Shown in pieces: positions 1 to 26,221 of a stretch of DNA of 64,000 bases. The notes below the pieces were generated by a model. It was not told where the DNA came from. It ran no database searches and was given only the letters and a program-made list of their open reading frames with translations. How positions within the stretch are numbered: position 1 is the stretch's first letter; every line of letters begins with the position of its first letter. A program made the translations under genes and the position numbers. Source of the DNA: Flaccisagitta enflata. Lineage: Eukaryota > Chaetognatha > Sagittoidea > Aphragmophora. The stretch lies in contig OZ231128.1 in the NCBI GenBank assembly GCA_965153355.1, positions 38,068,001 to 38,132,000 on the forward strand, in the 5' to 3' direction.

Positions 1-80
1 GACGGTCCGACGGACGGACAAAGGCTCCTATAGAATTGCATGTCCGCAACTAAAAAGTAAAGGAATCACCACTACATAGG

Positions 81-219
81 CTTTTTAGTCGCGGACTTGT
101 GACTCTAAAGGAGGCTCTGTCCGTCCGTAGGTCCGTCTGTAGATCCGTCCGTGGGTCCGTCCCGATCGAATTGAAAAGTACAAAAACCCGCGTTCAAATA
201 CCTAAATGTGTGAGTGTGC

Positions 220-265
<46 letters not shown>

Positions 266-395
266 GTGTGTGTGTGTCTGTGTGTGTGTGTGTGTCCGTG
301 TGTGTATGTCCGTGTGTGTGTGCAAAGGGAGTAGAAGGGGAGTCTGGAGCGGGGTAGTATGCCCCTGCCCACCCGTCCAAGACGGTATTGAAATT
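81..395 (+). mobile_element. Hairpin element, family A, with GT microsatellite in core
   Basis: TTTTTAGTCGCGGAC then GTGACTC, (GTCC) repeats, an internal GT tract at about 219-325, and the usual GCCCCTGCCCACCCGTCC end. An opposite-strand family A end occupies 1-56. Confidence 0.55.
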
Positions 396-399
396 CTGC

Positions 400-2243
400 A
401 TTACCTGTTTATGAAAAAAAAAGATTGTAATTCTTAAGTCTGTTTCCGTATCACATTTGAAATCCGGGGGGACTTTCAACATCAAAGAATAGAGATAATT
501 CCAAATTTTATGTCATGTTTTTTTTTAGAACTTTATTACGTCGCTACACAATTTATGGAATTCAAAAATTTGAACCGACCCCGAGGAAATAGTTCGTTGT
601 TTGATACCATTTTTGTCGAACTCGTACATTTCAAAAAAAGAATTTGTTTTGACTTGCCAGTCGCCAGCGTCCAAACTCAAAGTGCTTTTGAAGATGTTGA
701 CAAAAAATGATATACACATAAACCGACAATCAACTAAAGTTGTTGATCGTAATGATGGATAAATTTGTGTTTACCGTTGTCCATTTCGATTTTATCTGCA
801 TATCACTCATTTGTCGTTTCTAATCATTGCATTCGTTCTGTTGGTTTATCGCATTGTAATTGAATCACTAGAACCATGTGCATGGGTTTTCTTTTGTGGT
901 CTTTGCTATTCTCGAGCTGAATAATTACTCGTGCGTTTTCCATCTTTTTTTTTTTCGTATTGATTAAAAGAAATTGTACATCGAGCAAATTTAACGGAAT
1001 GAAAACAAAATCAACAATTGATCGCATGCTCTCCCTCTCCATTCTCCCGTAAGTTTTTTTAAGAACTTTTTTTTTCGCTGTCATGATATACGAACACAAA
1101 GTTATTGATTTGGTCATTAAAAAGTCATTATACCTGAAAAAGTGAAAAAGTACGTTTACTAACAGTCGAATGGTTTACAGAACAGTTTTCGCAGAGGCAC
1201 ATCCCTTCGATGATACATTTTCAGAAAAACATTTTCATGTTAACATCTTTCTTTATTCATTGTGAAATTAGGCAACTTGGAAGGTCTGTAATCGCGTACA
1301 TGCAAGACTTATCTTTCATTTGTCGGTCGGTCGGTCTGTTAGCCCTTCCATCAGTGCAATTTTCAATCCCGGTTTTGGCATTACATTCCCTGCCCCGCAT
1401 CACGCGATTGACCTGCTGGGAAACAGGCCTTGTGAGTTGTGATTCTTTTGAAAGAAAGACACATTTCACAGTTTCTGTGTATTTTTAAGCATCCACACCA
1501 TTGCACAGTCCTCCCCATCGGAAGTAAGGCAACTCATCATAGAAATCACAATACCCCCGATAAGTGTGGTTCTTTGTTTTTAAAATCTTTAAATAGGTAT
1601 CATATATTAAAATATGTTTATTAAGATATGTTTGTCCAAAAAAATTTAAGAATCGATTTGAAACATCACTTCAGATGGTATATCATTTTTAACTCCTCTT
1701 CTCGCGTTTAGAAATATGAAGAATTATTATTAATTATTATATAACATCCGATTTGGAACACTGTGAAGTGGGGTACATGCAAATGTATGTCGTTTTGGAG
1801 TTGTTGGACACAAATTTTGTTACTCAGAGGAATGTTGTTTGCAGTTAAACTTTGTATTCAATATTTTCCCAATCTCATTTTTCCAATGTTTTGAGCGACT
1901 GATTTGTTGAATTGATAGGTAGTCCTCGCGACAGCCAACCCCAAATACAACTCGATTTGTACATATAGATGTTGATAGAAAAATATATACATTCTTTTGC
2001 GACCTGAGTCACCATTTCATGACATGAATGAGCTCTGTTTTTTGGTCATACTGGTTTAACCAAGCTAGCAAGGTGTATGTGATAAATCAGTTAAACTAGC
2101 AAGATGTAAGTCTTAAATCAGTTAGATAAGTTAGGTAATGCAGTTCTTTTTTTCTGTAGGTGAAATGGTATAATACGAAACACCACAGGCAAGCGGATAG
2201 TTGTCATAAGCCATAGTTGGTCGGCTTCACCATCATGATGTAC
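400..2243. other. Non-coding stretch, nothing recognised
   Basis: A/T-rich unique sequence downstream of the pacifastin-like gene. Only short frames; no convincing exon or RNA gene seen. Confidence 0.5.
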
Positions 2244-2363
2244 TCAATTTTCGAATGTAAGAGAGCAAGGGTTGTCGCTGCAATCGCCCCGTTCATTCTG
2301 ACACGTGCAGAGATTGCAGGGATCTTTGTAATAGTCGCGACGGCATCTCACCGAACCGTCCTC
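2244..2363 (-). CDS. Pacifastin-like gene exon 3 (second Cys cluster, stop)
   Basis: Acceptor TTTCACAG; 39 codons and TGA at 2246-2244. It carries the six-Cys motif with DPCNLCTC and ends SLTFEN. Confidence 0.75.
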   Translation of the reverse strand, partial: EDGSVRCRRDYYKDPCNLCTCQNERGDCSDNPCSLTFEN

Positions 2364-3516
2364 CTGTGAAATGCAACATTGACGTGGAGACTCAATTATG
2401 AATGATGAAACACTCGGGTGTGTCAATTTGCACAATCATTTTTGATCGACATCAGAGTGTAAAGCAAAACACATTTTTAAGAGACTGCGTCTATCTGTTG
2501 GTTGGTCGGTAACGCATCCATTCGACGATCTACACGGCACAAGTTTTGATCTAGTTGGCCTAGTAATGATTCTATTAGGGTGCTGCATTCAAACAATGGT
2601 GAGACAGATAGCATCATTAGTAATGATCCCAAGGGATGTATCAAAAGGGGTCGCCGGGGTAGTTATGGCAACCCCTGTAAAACACAAAGACAGACAGAGA
2701 GATTCGAATTCTTACTGGGTAACTTTCATTTATTCATTCAAATATATAAGTTATTGGTGATTTTAGATGTATGGAAAGAATTTTAGCAATTGATTTTTGT
2801 TAGGACACAAGTAGCTACCCCCAAAACTTTGGCTCCATAGGGCCATTCATGGCCACACTCAATTAAAATACTATAAAGAAACAGACATCATTAGCCTTCA
2901 TGGGTAATATCGTTCCAAATATTCTATAATACATTTTGAACATCAAAGGAAATACTAACCCACGTTCTTGGCATCATTCTGGTGCACGCAATTCGACAGA
3001 CCGAGTTGCTACACCCACATCGACAACGATTTGCACCGTCGATAGAGAAACTTGGAGGATTCTGAGGGTCAGAGAGGAATCAGAGTATTAAAATCAGAGG
3101 ATTCACTACATCGACTTAATGAAAAAATTGGGTTAGATAAAAAGATAGCTAAGCCTCTTGCTTAAGGAAGACCTTCACAATTTTGTTTCCACCTGAATCA
3201 GCATTAACCTTTAGAGAGTGCTGCACCTCAAGAAATAAAGGAGTTGACCTCAGACTGTCTTCGTTTGAAGGAGATAAAACAACAATGTAAATTGGGGCAA
3301 ATCTAGTTGTCATAGCCTCATGCGTTGCTCGTTTTCAGATGGAAAGATTTTTGATGATTCAAGCGATGGAACCAAACTCTTTGAGTGAGTAATGATGAAT
3401 TTTGTCGTCGGCGACTATGTGCCACTCGCTCTTGTACTTACCCCAACGGGACAGGCTCCCCAACAAGCATTTGCGAAAACAAAGGCGAGCAGAAATCCAA
3501 CCAAACACGAATTCAT
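2244..3516 (-). CDS. Small secreted cysteine-rich protein, pacifastin-like (3 exons, 98 aa)
   Basis: Three exons (3516-3442, 3061-2960, 2363-2244), all joined in phase 0, give 98 residues. Residues 1-20 are a clear signal peptide (MNSCLVGFLLAFVFANACWG), so the product is secreted. The mature part has two cysteine clusters. The second is C-x8-C-N-L-C-T-C-x4-G-x-C-S-x3-C, close to the pacifastin light-chain inhibitor pattern C-x(9-12)-C-N-x-C-x-C-x(2-3)-G-x(3-6)-C-T-x3-C. The first cluster (NRCRCGC, then C-x3-C-T) looks like a degenerate copy lacking one Cys and gaining another. Known family members inhibit serine proteases; that role is inferred here. It could also be an unrelated small secreted Cys-rich protein. 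Donors are GTAAGT and GTTAGT; acceptors are CTCAG and CACAG. No canonical poly(A) signal was seen in the following 500 nt. Confidence 0.72.
2960..3061 (-). CDS. Pacifastin-like gene exon 2 (first Cys cluster)
   Basis: Acceptor CCCTCAG, then 34 codons, donor GTTAGT. It carries the NRCRCGC cluster and C-x3-C-T. The exon is phase 0 at both ends. Confidence 0.7.
3442..3516 (-). CDS. Pacifastin-like gene exon 1 (signal peptide)
   Basis: ATG at 3516; 25 codons ending ACPVG; donor GTAAGT at 3441-3436. This frame was preferred over the longer overlapping frame because it gives a textbook signal peptide and an exact donor. Confidence 0.75.
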
Positions 3517-3842
3517 CCTGATGTCTTTTTTGAATGGGTAGACCTTTCAATGGCTGCGGTAAAAATACAAAACTTTACTTGAAAAAAATTATAATTTTAT
3601 TGTCATCTTGAAATAAATCACTTTAGATTTCAATTCAGTCGAGTTTGAAGAGAAATGATGATAAAAAAAAACAATTCATTCGATTTGCTCACCAGGAAAA
3701 AAAAAGAGTTAAAAAAAACGAATTTCTTTCTTCCGTTTCAGACCAATTTCACGCAATGTGAATAATGATTGGGGGTTTAAGACAAAAGCACTTGCCTTTA
3801 AATAGGTTCCCTCTACAGACACGGCACCCAACCGTTAAAAAC

Positions 3843-4085
<243 letters not shown>

Positions 4086-4089
4086 GCAC

Positions 4090-5184
4090 ACATATTATCA
4101 CACGCGCAGCCGGACAAACGAGATGGTAGACTTAATGATGTCTCATGGCTTATGCCTCAATTGAGTCATTTTCATCTTTTGTTCCCAAAGAAAACAGCAT
4201 ATTTCAATAACCCAAAATCATATGCGGCCATGTGTCAGCTTGTATGAGTGGTACCATACCGCTCTTTTTCGTTACATTTTAGACGCTAATACCTAGGACA
4301 AAAGTCTACGTTGACTTGGGTAGAAAGATTCATATAGTAAATGAATATCATCAAAGTGAGAGTTTTCATTTTTTCAATACCTCATATGATATCCCGCTTT
4401 GGCAATGACTGCTTCCATTTGGCTCAGTAACTTATTCTCGAGTTTAAACATGAATTCTTCCAAGAGATGTCACCAGGGATTTTTGCGCCATTTTTTTCCG
4501 CCATTCAGTCGTTATCACCTAGTTCCTAGTATCAGTCTCTTTGCACAACGTGACATAGTATTTTGTCGCGTAATGGAAGGGGCGCCAGAGTTAAATCAAT
4601 GTTCAAAAAAAAAAAAAAAAGATTAACAGGTAGCCAATTTCATCATTTTGATGAACAATCATATGAATTTCACGAAATTACACACTTATGGGTTAGATCG
4701 ATAAGGAATGTCTTTCAGATTCTGTTTTGTGGATAACTAAGAGTGGTGCGCGTATCAACTAGTCAGTGAGGGTTCACAAGGCCCTCTATTATTTGTTTTG
4801 ATTGGGGTATAGTGAGAGATATTATTCCACTATCATAGCCTAATTCACGCTGTAATTTCGGCCGGAGCTGTGAAGAAAATGTTTCTCTTTGAGTCATGCG
4901 CAGAAAACAGCCATCCGGATTAACCTTTACTCGTGTCCGGGTAAAGAGAAAAAGTTCAATTTTTGAAAAGATGAAATAAGAGAAGATAATCTGACCTTCG
5001 TGATTCAATTATGGGATGCTAGAAGGAAAAATTGAAGATTCATGTAAATGAGCCCCGATCTCCGTGAATTTAAGCTTATTCTGAAAATAAGATTCAATAC
5101 ATGTTCAAAAGTCGTCAATATCCAGGACCTTTTCACATCTTTCCCTTCATCCATTTTGACGGAAAACTTTACGTAAACCGAGAA
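4090..5184. other. Non-coding stretch, nothing recognised
   Basis: Unique sequence with short frames lacking splice support. Confidence 0.45.
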
Positions 5185-5194
5185 AAAAAAAGAG

Positions 5195-5240
<46 letters not shown>

Positions 5241-5241
5241 T

Positions 5242-5309
<68 letters not shown>

Positions 5310-5459
5310 AAAAAAAAAGAAAGAAAAAAAGAACAAAAGGAACAAAAAGAAAGAAAGAAAAAAAAGAAAGAAAGATAAAAAAAAAGAAAAAAAGAAAGAC
5401 AGAAAGAAAGAAGGAAAGAAAGAAGGAACGAAAGAAAAAAAGAAAAAAAGAAAGAAAAA

Positions 5460-5515
<56 letters not shown>

Positions 5516-5519
5516 ATGA

Positions 5520-5561
<42 letters not shown>

Positions 5562-5770
5562 AATGAAGGAAGAAAGATGGAAAGAAAGATAAATGAAGGA
5601 AGAAAGAAAGGTAAATGAAGGAAGAAAAAAGAAAGATAGAAAGAAAGAAAAGGAAGGAAGAATGAAAGAGAGAAATGTAGAATGAAATTATGAAAGACAG
5701 ACGGAAAAGAAAGTAAGAAAGATCGAAAAGAAAGAAAGAAAAAAGAAAGGAAGAAAGATTGAAGGAAATA
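5185..5770 (+). repeat. GAAA tract, long and interrupted
   Basis: Pure to about 5310, then interrupted, pure again 5460-5560, decaying after that. Confidence 0.95.
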
Positions 5771-5954
5771 AAGGGGGACAAACGTAGTATTCCTTGTTGG
5801 CCGTGAGCGTGGAGGGCGTCTGTCTCAATTCATGTCACTCTCAACAAAAGAGCAAAGAAGGAGTTGCAAATTCGCTTCATAGACTTACATGGCCTCATCG
5901 TTTAGGCTCACTTTGTCTTCAATGTCGTCTTGGTCGTTGTTGGTCGGTTGTTGT

Positions 5955-5982
5955 TGTGGTTGTGGTTGTGGTTGTGGTTGTT

Positions 5983-6021
<39 letters not shown>

Positions 6022-6225
6022 GCTGTTGTTGTTGTCGTTGTTGTATTCGTTGTCGTTGTCGTTGTTGTTGTTGTTGTTGCCTATCGCTTTTAATGTTGCT
6101 GTTGCTGTTTTCGTTTTTTGTTTTTGTTTTTTTTTGTTCTGTTTTGTTGTTGCTGTTTTGGGTGTTGTTGGGGGTGTGGTTGTCGCTGCCCACGTAGTAA
6201 ACACACACCCACACACACATACACA

Positions 6226-6322
<97 letters not shown>
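5955..6322 (+). repeat. TTG tract followed by CA tract
   Basis: TTG-rich 5955-6080, mixed T-rich spacer, CA 6204-6322. A separate GT tract lies at 6481-6524. Confidence 0.95.
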
Positions 6323-6475
6323 CCCATTAACCAAAGCTTGGAGAAAGAAGTAGCCATCGGAGAGTATTCTATTATATCCGTTTGCAGTTGACAGATATAA
6401 CGTTTGGTTCTTCCTCACTGTTCAACAGAGGCAAACCTTGCAAAGACGGAGACGGGACATTTATGTGCCCCATGT

Positions 6476-6526
<51 letters not shown>

Positions 6527-6985
6527 CTATCTGCTATAACCAAGCTTTCATACTTAAAAACTGCAGTTAGCATCTAAGCCAGTTAAAGTTAGTGCTTTGA
6601 GGTACACACAACAAGGCCAGGTCTCAGATATAGATTCAAAATCAATTCAGCCCGACACGACTTTGGCTTATAAGCAGAGAGCTCGAAACAGCCATTGCGT
6701 TTCCATCTTCAAAAAGTCAAATTTCTAACGTGGAATGTAACTCATGTGAAGTTAACATTGTACACGTTCAAAAACCTTAGCTGTTTATTCACTGTTTCAT
6801 TCAAGTTCACAATTCGCCATAAACTATCAAATAAAACCTCTTAATTTGATATGAGATGATTTATTTTTACATCTGGCGCCATCGTTTCCTCCTTTCATGG
6901 TCATGATGTATTAAAGAAAATTTAAGTTTTGCTTTCTTACTCATACGCTCAGTCGTGCTCACTGTCTCTATATGTCTATCTCTCG

Positions 6986-9690
<2,705 letters not shown>

Positions 9691-9691
9691 A

Positions 9692-10256
<565 letters not shown>

Positions 10257-10439
10257 GCAAGACAGTGAGAGATAAGAAAGATGCTGAGTCTGTTGTGTCG
10301 TTATGGGACTGGAATCGCGAAGAAGATTTTAGAAAGTCCTCTTGTCTGTGAAGGTTGCAGGATAGTCGGATAGTCATGGCAATGAGGATGATGGCAACAA
10401 GTGATGATAGTGGTAAGGCAACGAGATAGTGTTACAGGG

Positions 10440-11131
10440 ATGGTATAGGTGGCTTGAGCGGGATAAAGTGTCGTTAGGGGCTTATTTCCCATCAGGGTGG
10501 GATTTGGTGGTCTGTGTAGGTGGCTTGAGCGGGATAAAGTGTCGTTAGGGGCTTATTTCCCATCAGGGTGGGATTTGGTGGTCTGTGTAGGTGGCTTGAG
10601 TGGGATAAAGTGTCGTTAGGGGCATTTCCCATCAGTGGATTTGGTGGTCTGTGTAGGTGGCTTGAGCGGGATAAGTGTCGTTAGGGGCTTATTTCCATCA
10701 GGGTGGGACGGTGGTTGTAGGCATTGAGGAAAGTGTCGTTAGGGGCTTATTTCCATCAGGGTGGACTGGTGGTCTGTAGGTGGTTGAGCGGGATAAAGTG
10801 TCATTAGGGGCTTATTTCCCATCAGGGTGGGATTTGGTGGTCTGTGTAGGTGGCTTGAGCGGGATAAAGTGTCGTTAGGGGCTTATTTCCCATCAGGGTG
10901 GGATTTGGTGGTCTGTGTAGGTGGCTTGAGCGGGATAAAGTGTCATTAGGGGCTTATTTCCCATCAGGGTGGGATTTGGTGGTCTGTGTAGGTGGCTTGA
11001 GCGGGATAAAGTGTCGTTAGGGGCTTATTTCCCATCATGGTGGGATTTGGTGGTCTGTGTAGGTGGCTTGAGCGGGATAAAGTGTCGTTAGGGGCTTATT
11101 TCCCATCAGGGTGGGGTTTGGTGGTCTGTGT
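10440..11131 (+). repeat. 71-bp minisatellite, about 10 copies
   Basis: Unit begins GGCTTGAGCGGGATAAAGTG and includes TTAGGGGCTTATTTCCCATC and GATTTGGTGGTCTGTGTAGG. Exact 71-bp spacing at 10451, 10522 and 10593. Copies at about 10620-10790 carry several small deletions; the rest are nearly identical. Confidence 0.92.
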
Positions 11132-11822
11132 GGTAAGGAAAAAGTATTTGTAAAGGGACGGTGGAAGAAAAAGGTTGCAAGAGGGTAATACAGATGATCA
11201 CAATGCATTGTAATGGTGGGTGCATTGCGTGATGACGGTGAATAAGATTTCATAAAAGTCTGAAAATTATGGTTAAATAGGGGTGATTGCGGGTCGGAAA
11301 CTTTGCAAAGTAACAGTAACAGTTCTGATGATGGGCAGATATTGATTGAAGACAGAAAAACTATAACTAACTGATCATAGAAAATAACACGCAGGTTTAA
11401 AAAAAAAGAACCGTTTTTTTTTTCTGGATCAATATAGTCAATTTAACAGCCAAGACATCATTATCAAAGATCTCGTTTCACGTACAATTAATCGTTTAAC
11501 CACCGGAAAAAAAGTGGTGTAATCGTGTAACACCAATTAAACGAGCATTGTCCCAACATAGTCCGTAGAAGCCTTGAAGGGGAAAAGTCTTGTCCATAGA
11601 TACAATCATCCATTCGTCTTCAACTTTATCTTGTTCTACTGGAAATGGGACATTTTTATGTCTGCTGCTGAAAAGCAAGATTTCTAACACTGTTGGGACA
11701 ATAATGATTGCTCAATGTTATCAAGCTTCCGTTGAAATTGATTTAATCAAAGAAATTAATATGGTTGGTAATATATAGCTTTTGTTTTGGTATTGGTATT
11801 GGCAGTTTTGGAATTCAAGTGG

Positions 11823-11941
11823 TTTTTAGGTGCGACAAAGCACCTCTATAACTGGCTGTGTCCCTCGGTCTGTTGGTTGGTTGGTAACGCATTCGTTCGA
11901 CGATCCACACGTCGCACCTTATTGGCCTACTTGGCCTTGTT
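11823..11941 (+). mobile_element. Hairpin element, family B (AGGTGC hairpin)
   Basis: TTTTT, AGGTGCGAC at 11828-11836, GCACCT closing the hairpin, CTCTATAA, GGTTGGTTGG core, GTCGCACCT at 11911-11919 (exact complement of the first arm), end TTGGCCTTGTT. Confidence 0.68.
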
Positions 11942-12813
11942 GTTTTAGTAAAACTGGAAAAAAAGTTAATCTCGATGGAACAAATAATCTCGAGTTTTCA
12001 ATCAATTATCAAGACAATAAACGTGAAAAGAGGTAAATTTTAAGAAATCACAAGCCGGAATGATTTGATATCACATGTACTATTTCTGGAGTTTTGTGCG
12101 AGAGTATTTTTGTTAAGCTAGAAACGTCACTTTTGAGCGAACGCTGTCTTGATACGCAAAGTACACAAATTGATCAATGGTAAAAAAAAAAGTTACAGTG
12201 TGAACATGAGAAAAGAAAGGTTAGACTAGGTAACCTATGGCTGTCAAAAGCAGTAACTGCATTCACTAATTCATCCAATCATCCGAGATGAATCAAACCA
12301 TGACAGCAATGAAAACAAAACTAGTCGGAAAATCTAATTCTACCTCGATGAGTTGTCTACGTCTGGTTAATTTTGCAATTTGCATTTAAAAGAATGAAAA
12401 AAATGAAGATGAAATTTGTTCGCCCGTTCGACCACTTGAGTCCTTCACTCATATTTCCCGAGGAATCCTGCGTCAGCCTCGTCAACGTTCTCAGTCGCGA
12501 AGTAGCTTCTCTAGAGGATGATGTGTCCGTCCGTGCGTCATTCTCGAGTTGAAAAGTGGTTTACGACATTTTTAGTTGTTTAAAACCGTGATGTTATGCT
12601 ATTACGCTTGTATCCAGCCTAACTCTATTTTTTCTTCCCGCGTTTTCCTCATCATTTTTCTACCATTCTCACTGTTTCCATTCTCTACTACGCCTTCACA
12701 CTTTTTAACAAACCACCATCAACAACAGCTCCATCTCTCCCCGTTGTTCAAGAATAATGTCTTTTTGTTGGACTTGGACCATGGACGTCGTCGTCGTGAT
12801 CGGAACCTCCTCA

Positions 12814-23237
<10,424 letters not shown>

Positions 23238-23805
23238 CTTGAAAATGTGAGGTATTGATTGTCAGTTTTTATCAAAATTCATCAATTTCTCCTGGCTGAA
23301 ATGAATAATGAGAGACATCAGGGAACACTGTGACGTTTACATACATGTAAAACAAGTAAAACCTGCAAACAATTTTATTCCTGAAAGTTACTTCCTTTTT
23401 GAAAGTTAACTTTTATGAGCGTGCGATTATGATAAAACACGAATAAAGGGTTCATTAGGCAAAATAAAGGTTTCATCATTTAACCAGAGCTTAGCCTGGA
23501 AGAAGACGAGCACAAGGTAAGCAATTATCAAAACACGTGAGAAGATTATGAAACATGGCTCACGTGAAAATGTAATCAGGGACAAGATTCACGTTTATTT
23601 TAACTTCTGCTCTTTTGTTAAGCGCGATTTTATCAACGATATTCGCAACTTAGCAAATCTTGAGATTTCTTGGTCGATGTCGTCAGAATCAAAGTTTTAA
23701 TCTTGATCCCGTCAAGAAGAAACCTGCGATGTATCATCTAGAATTTATCTAGAATCTCCAATTAAAGAGGTCATTAGCCTTGACTAAAATTCATCGATGT
23801 TGATC

Positions 23806-24060
23806 AGATAATGATGATGATGATGACGAAGAAATCATTACACAATGATGATGACAATGATGGCGATGATGATGATGATGATGATGACGAAGAAAATAAT
23901 TGCGCAATGATGATGACAATGATGGCGATGATGATGATGATGATGACGCCACAAGCATGCCCACATTCCTGAAGGAAAACCAGGGTGGAAGCCGGAGGAG
24001 CCACTGAGTGAATATGCCACGATTCTGGATTGATGATGATGATGATGTATGTCATAATGA
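23806..24060 (+). repeat. GAT repeats with a duplicated block of about 68 bp
   Basis: GATGATGACAATGATGGCGA and neighbours occur twice (about 23845 and 23910); a short GAT tract follows at 24030. Confidence 0.8.
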
Positions 24061-24112
24061 CGGTGACGGAGACGTTGGTGATAAAGATGCATGCAGATTA
24101 AATAGTCGCAAA

Positions 24113-24850
24113 AGCGTTAGATGGTCAGCGGTACCCGTTGCCCCTATGAGTTTATGTGGGTGTGAGGTGGTTAGAGGGGCAGCGGCCCCGAAGGGACCGA
24201 TGACCTATGCTGTTTTTATTTGAGCCTCAAGGCTGGAATAAGGGTTTTGAGGCTGGGATTTGAGCCTCGGGGCGGGGATTTGTGCCTCTTGGCTGGAACT
24301 TAAGCTTCAAGGCTGGGATTTGACTTCAAGGATGGGATTTGAGCTTTGAGGCTGGGATTTGATCCTCGAGGTTGGGATTTGATCCTCGAGGCTGGGATTT
24401 GATCCTCGAGGCTGGGATTTGATCCTCGAGGCTGGGATTTGATCCTCGAGGCTGGGATTTGATCCTCGAGGCTGGGATTTGATCCTCGAGGCTGGGATTT
24501 GATCCTCGAGGCTGGGATTTGAGCCACGAGGCTGGGATTTGAGCCACAAGGCTGGGATTTGAGCCACGAGGCTGAGATTTGAGCCTCGAGGCTGGGATTT
24601 GAGCCTCCAGACTGAAATTTGAGCTTCTAGGCTGGAATTTGAGCCTCCAGGCTGGGATTTGAGCCTCCAGGCTGGGATTTGAGTCTCAAGGCTAGGATTT
24701 GGGTCTTGAGGCTGAGATATGGGCCTGGAGTTGGGGGGGGGGACGTAGGAGAAGGAGAAGGAGAAGGAGAAGGAGAAATTTCCCCTATGTGTGAAAGCAT
24801 AGGTCATCGGCCCCTTCGGGGCCGCTGCCCAAAAACGATAACATTGACGA
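24113..24850. mobile_element. Family C element: inverted GCGGCCCC ends around a 21-bp minisatellite
   Basis: Starts GCGTTAGATGGTCAGCGGTA, then GGGCAGCGGCCCCGAAGGG and GATGACCTATGC (24175-24212). The complement of that block recurs at 24778-24832. Between them is the minisatellite. The same arrangement recurs at 52.5-53.0 kb. Confidence 0.65.
24222..24735 (+). repeat. 21-bp minisatellite, about 24 copies
   Basis: Unit GATCCTCGAGGCTGGGATTTG; nearly identical from 24361 to 24525, with variants outwards. Because 21 is a multiple of 3 it gives false open frames. Confidence 0.9.
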
Positions 24851-25118
24851 ACCAACCAACCCATGGACAGACAGACACGACCGCTTTTAGAGATGCTTTA
24901 GGGCACCTAAAAAGAGGCTTAAATCAACGTCGTGGGTGGTGATACATTGTGGATGGTGGGTGGGTGGGTGGTGATGTATTGTTCGGATCTGAACTTTCCT
25001 CGTGAAGGAAGATGGCAAAAAGGGAATGAAAACTGTTTGTAATTGAATTAACGCTGAAGATCACTTTGAGATTGAAGAATTGAAGATTGTTTCGGTGTCG
25101 CTATGGTTATATTTAAAG

Positions 25119-25227
<109 letters not shown>

Positions 25228-25406
25228 GATGGAAATAGTTTAGGGGAGTTGAGGACATTTGTGTGGATCCTATGGTCTTGGTTGTTGTCTATGGAGTGGG
25301 CCCGTGACCAAGAACTCAAAATCATATTGAAACGCGACAATGCCCATGAAAGGCGTCTTTCTGCATCTCTGACATTCGTCGGCGGTTGTTACCGTCATCT
25401 TCAATT

Positions 25407-25579
25407 ATTAGTCGCGGACACGCGACTCTACACCTTGCCGTGTCGGTCGGTATGTCCGTCCGTCCGTCGGTAGGTACGTCCGTCCTTCCGTCGGTCACAT
25501 TTTTGAATTCCCAGCGGTTTTCGGATTACTGCTCCTGCCCAACCGTCCGCGACTGGATTGCCGTGTATCCGACCTTGTT
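25407..25579 (+). mobile_element. Hairpin element, family A (HINE-like), reference copy
   Basis: Begins TTA then AGTCGCGGAC and CGCGACT (hairpin), CTCTA, then a GTCC/GTCGG-rich core. Near the other end it has GTCCGCGACT, the exact reverse complement of the first arm, then GTGTATCCGACCTTGTT. No coding capacity. Read on the other strand this is a 5' sub-terminal repeat, a tandem core and a 3' hairpin, the layout of Helentron-associated elements. Confidence 0.7.
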
Positions 25580-25760
25580 TTTCTCCATCGCTCTTGAAGT
25601 GCAAGTCAAGGCTTAAATTGAAAACCTTCTTTCCTTTTCACGTCGTAAACTAACATCGTTGTTGTTTCAGCTCCTAACTTCAATTAGCGAAGAATCCACG
25701 ACCTGTCAAAACCCAAATTGAAATGTAAATGTGACTCCAGTTTGCCGTCTGTTCTAAAAG

Positions 25761-25847
<87 letters not shown>

Positions 25848-25890
25848 CTTTTTAAGTCTCTCCCTTTTCCTTTTATCGTCTGCTGCTAAC

Positions 25891-25923
<33 letters not shown>
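25761..25923 (+). repeat. CT tract and a short inverted GA tract
   Basis: CT 25761-25841, GA 25898-25923; the two could pair as a hairpin. Confidence 0.9.
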
Positions 25924-26221
25924 TAAAGGCGGTGATAGCGGGGCCTCACGAACCAAAAAGTGGTAATAATGATTCCCAGAAATCATGGATGAACGAACGT
26001 CTGATTATCGTCTCGTAAGTTACAACAATCGACACAGAACATTTATCCCTCGTTCGAAGAATAAAATTCCGAATGAATGATTGAGCATATAAAATACCAG
26101 CTGCTTCAGAGAGTGAGTCTGGGTGAGTGCTGCGGGTGAGGTTCCGAGACAGTCAAGCTGTTTCCCTTTTGTTTCTGCTGCTTTCCCCATTTTCATCCTA
26201 CATTTTATTTTTATTTTTTTC

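Noticed and set aside
24307-24864. 185-codon minus frame of SQPRGSNPSLED-type repeats
   Set aside because: The 21-bp minisatellite is a multiple of three and stays open by chance; no exon signals.
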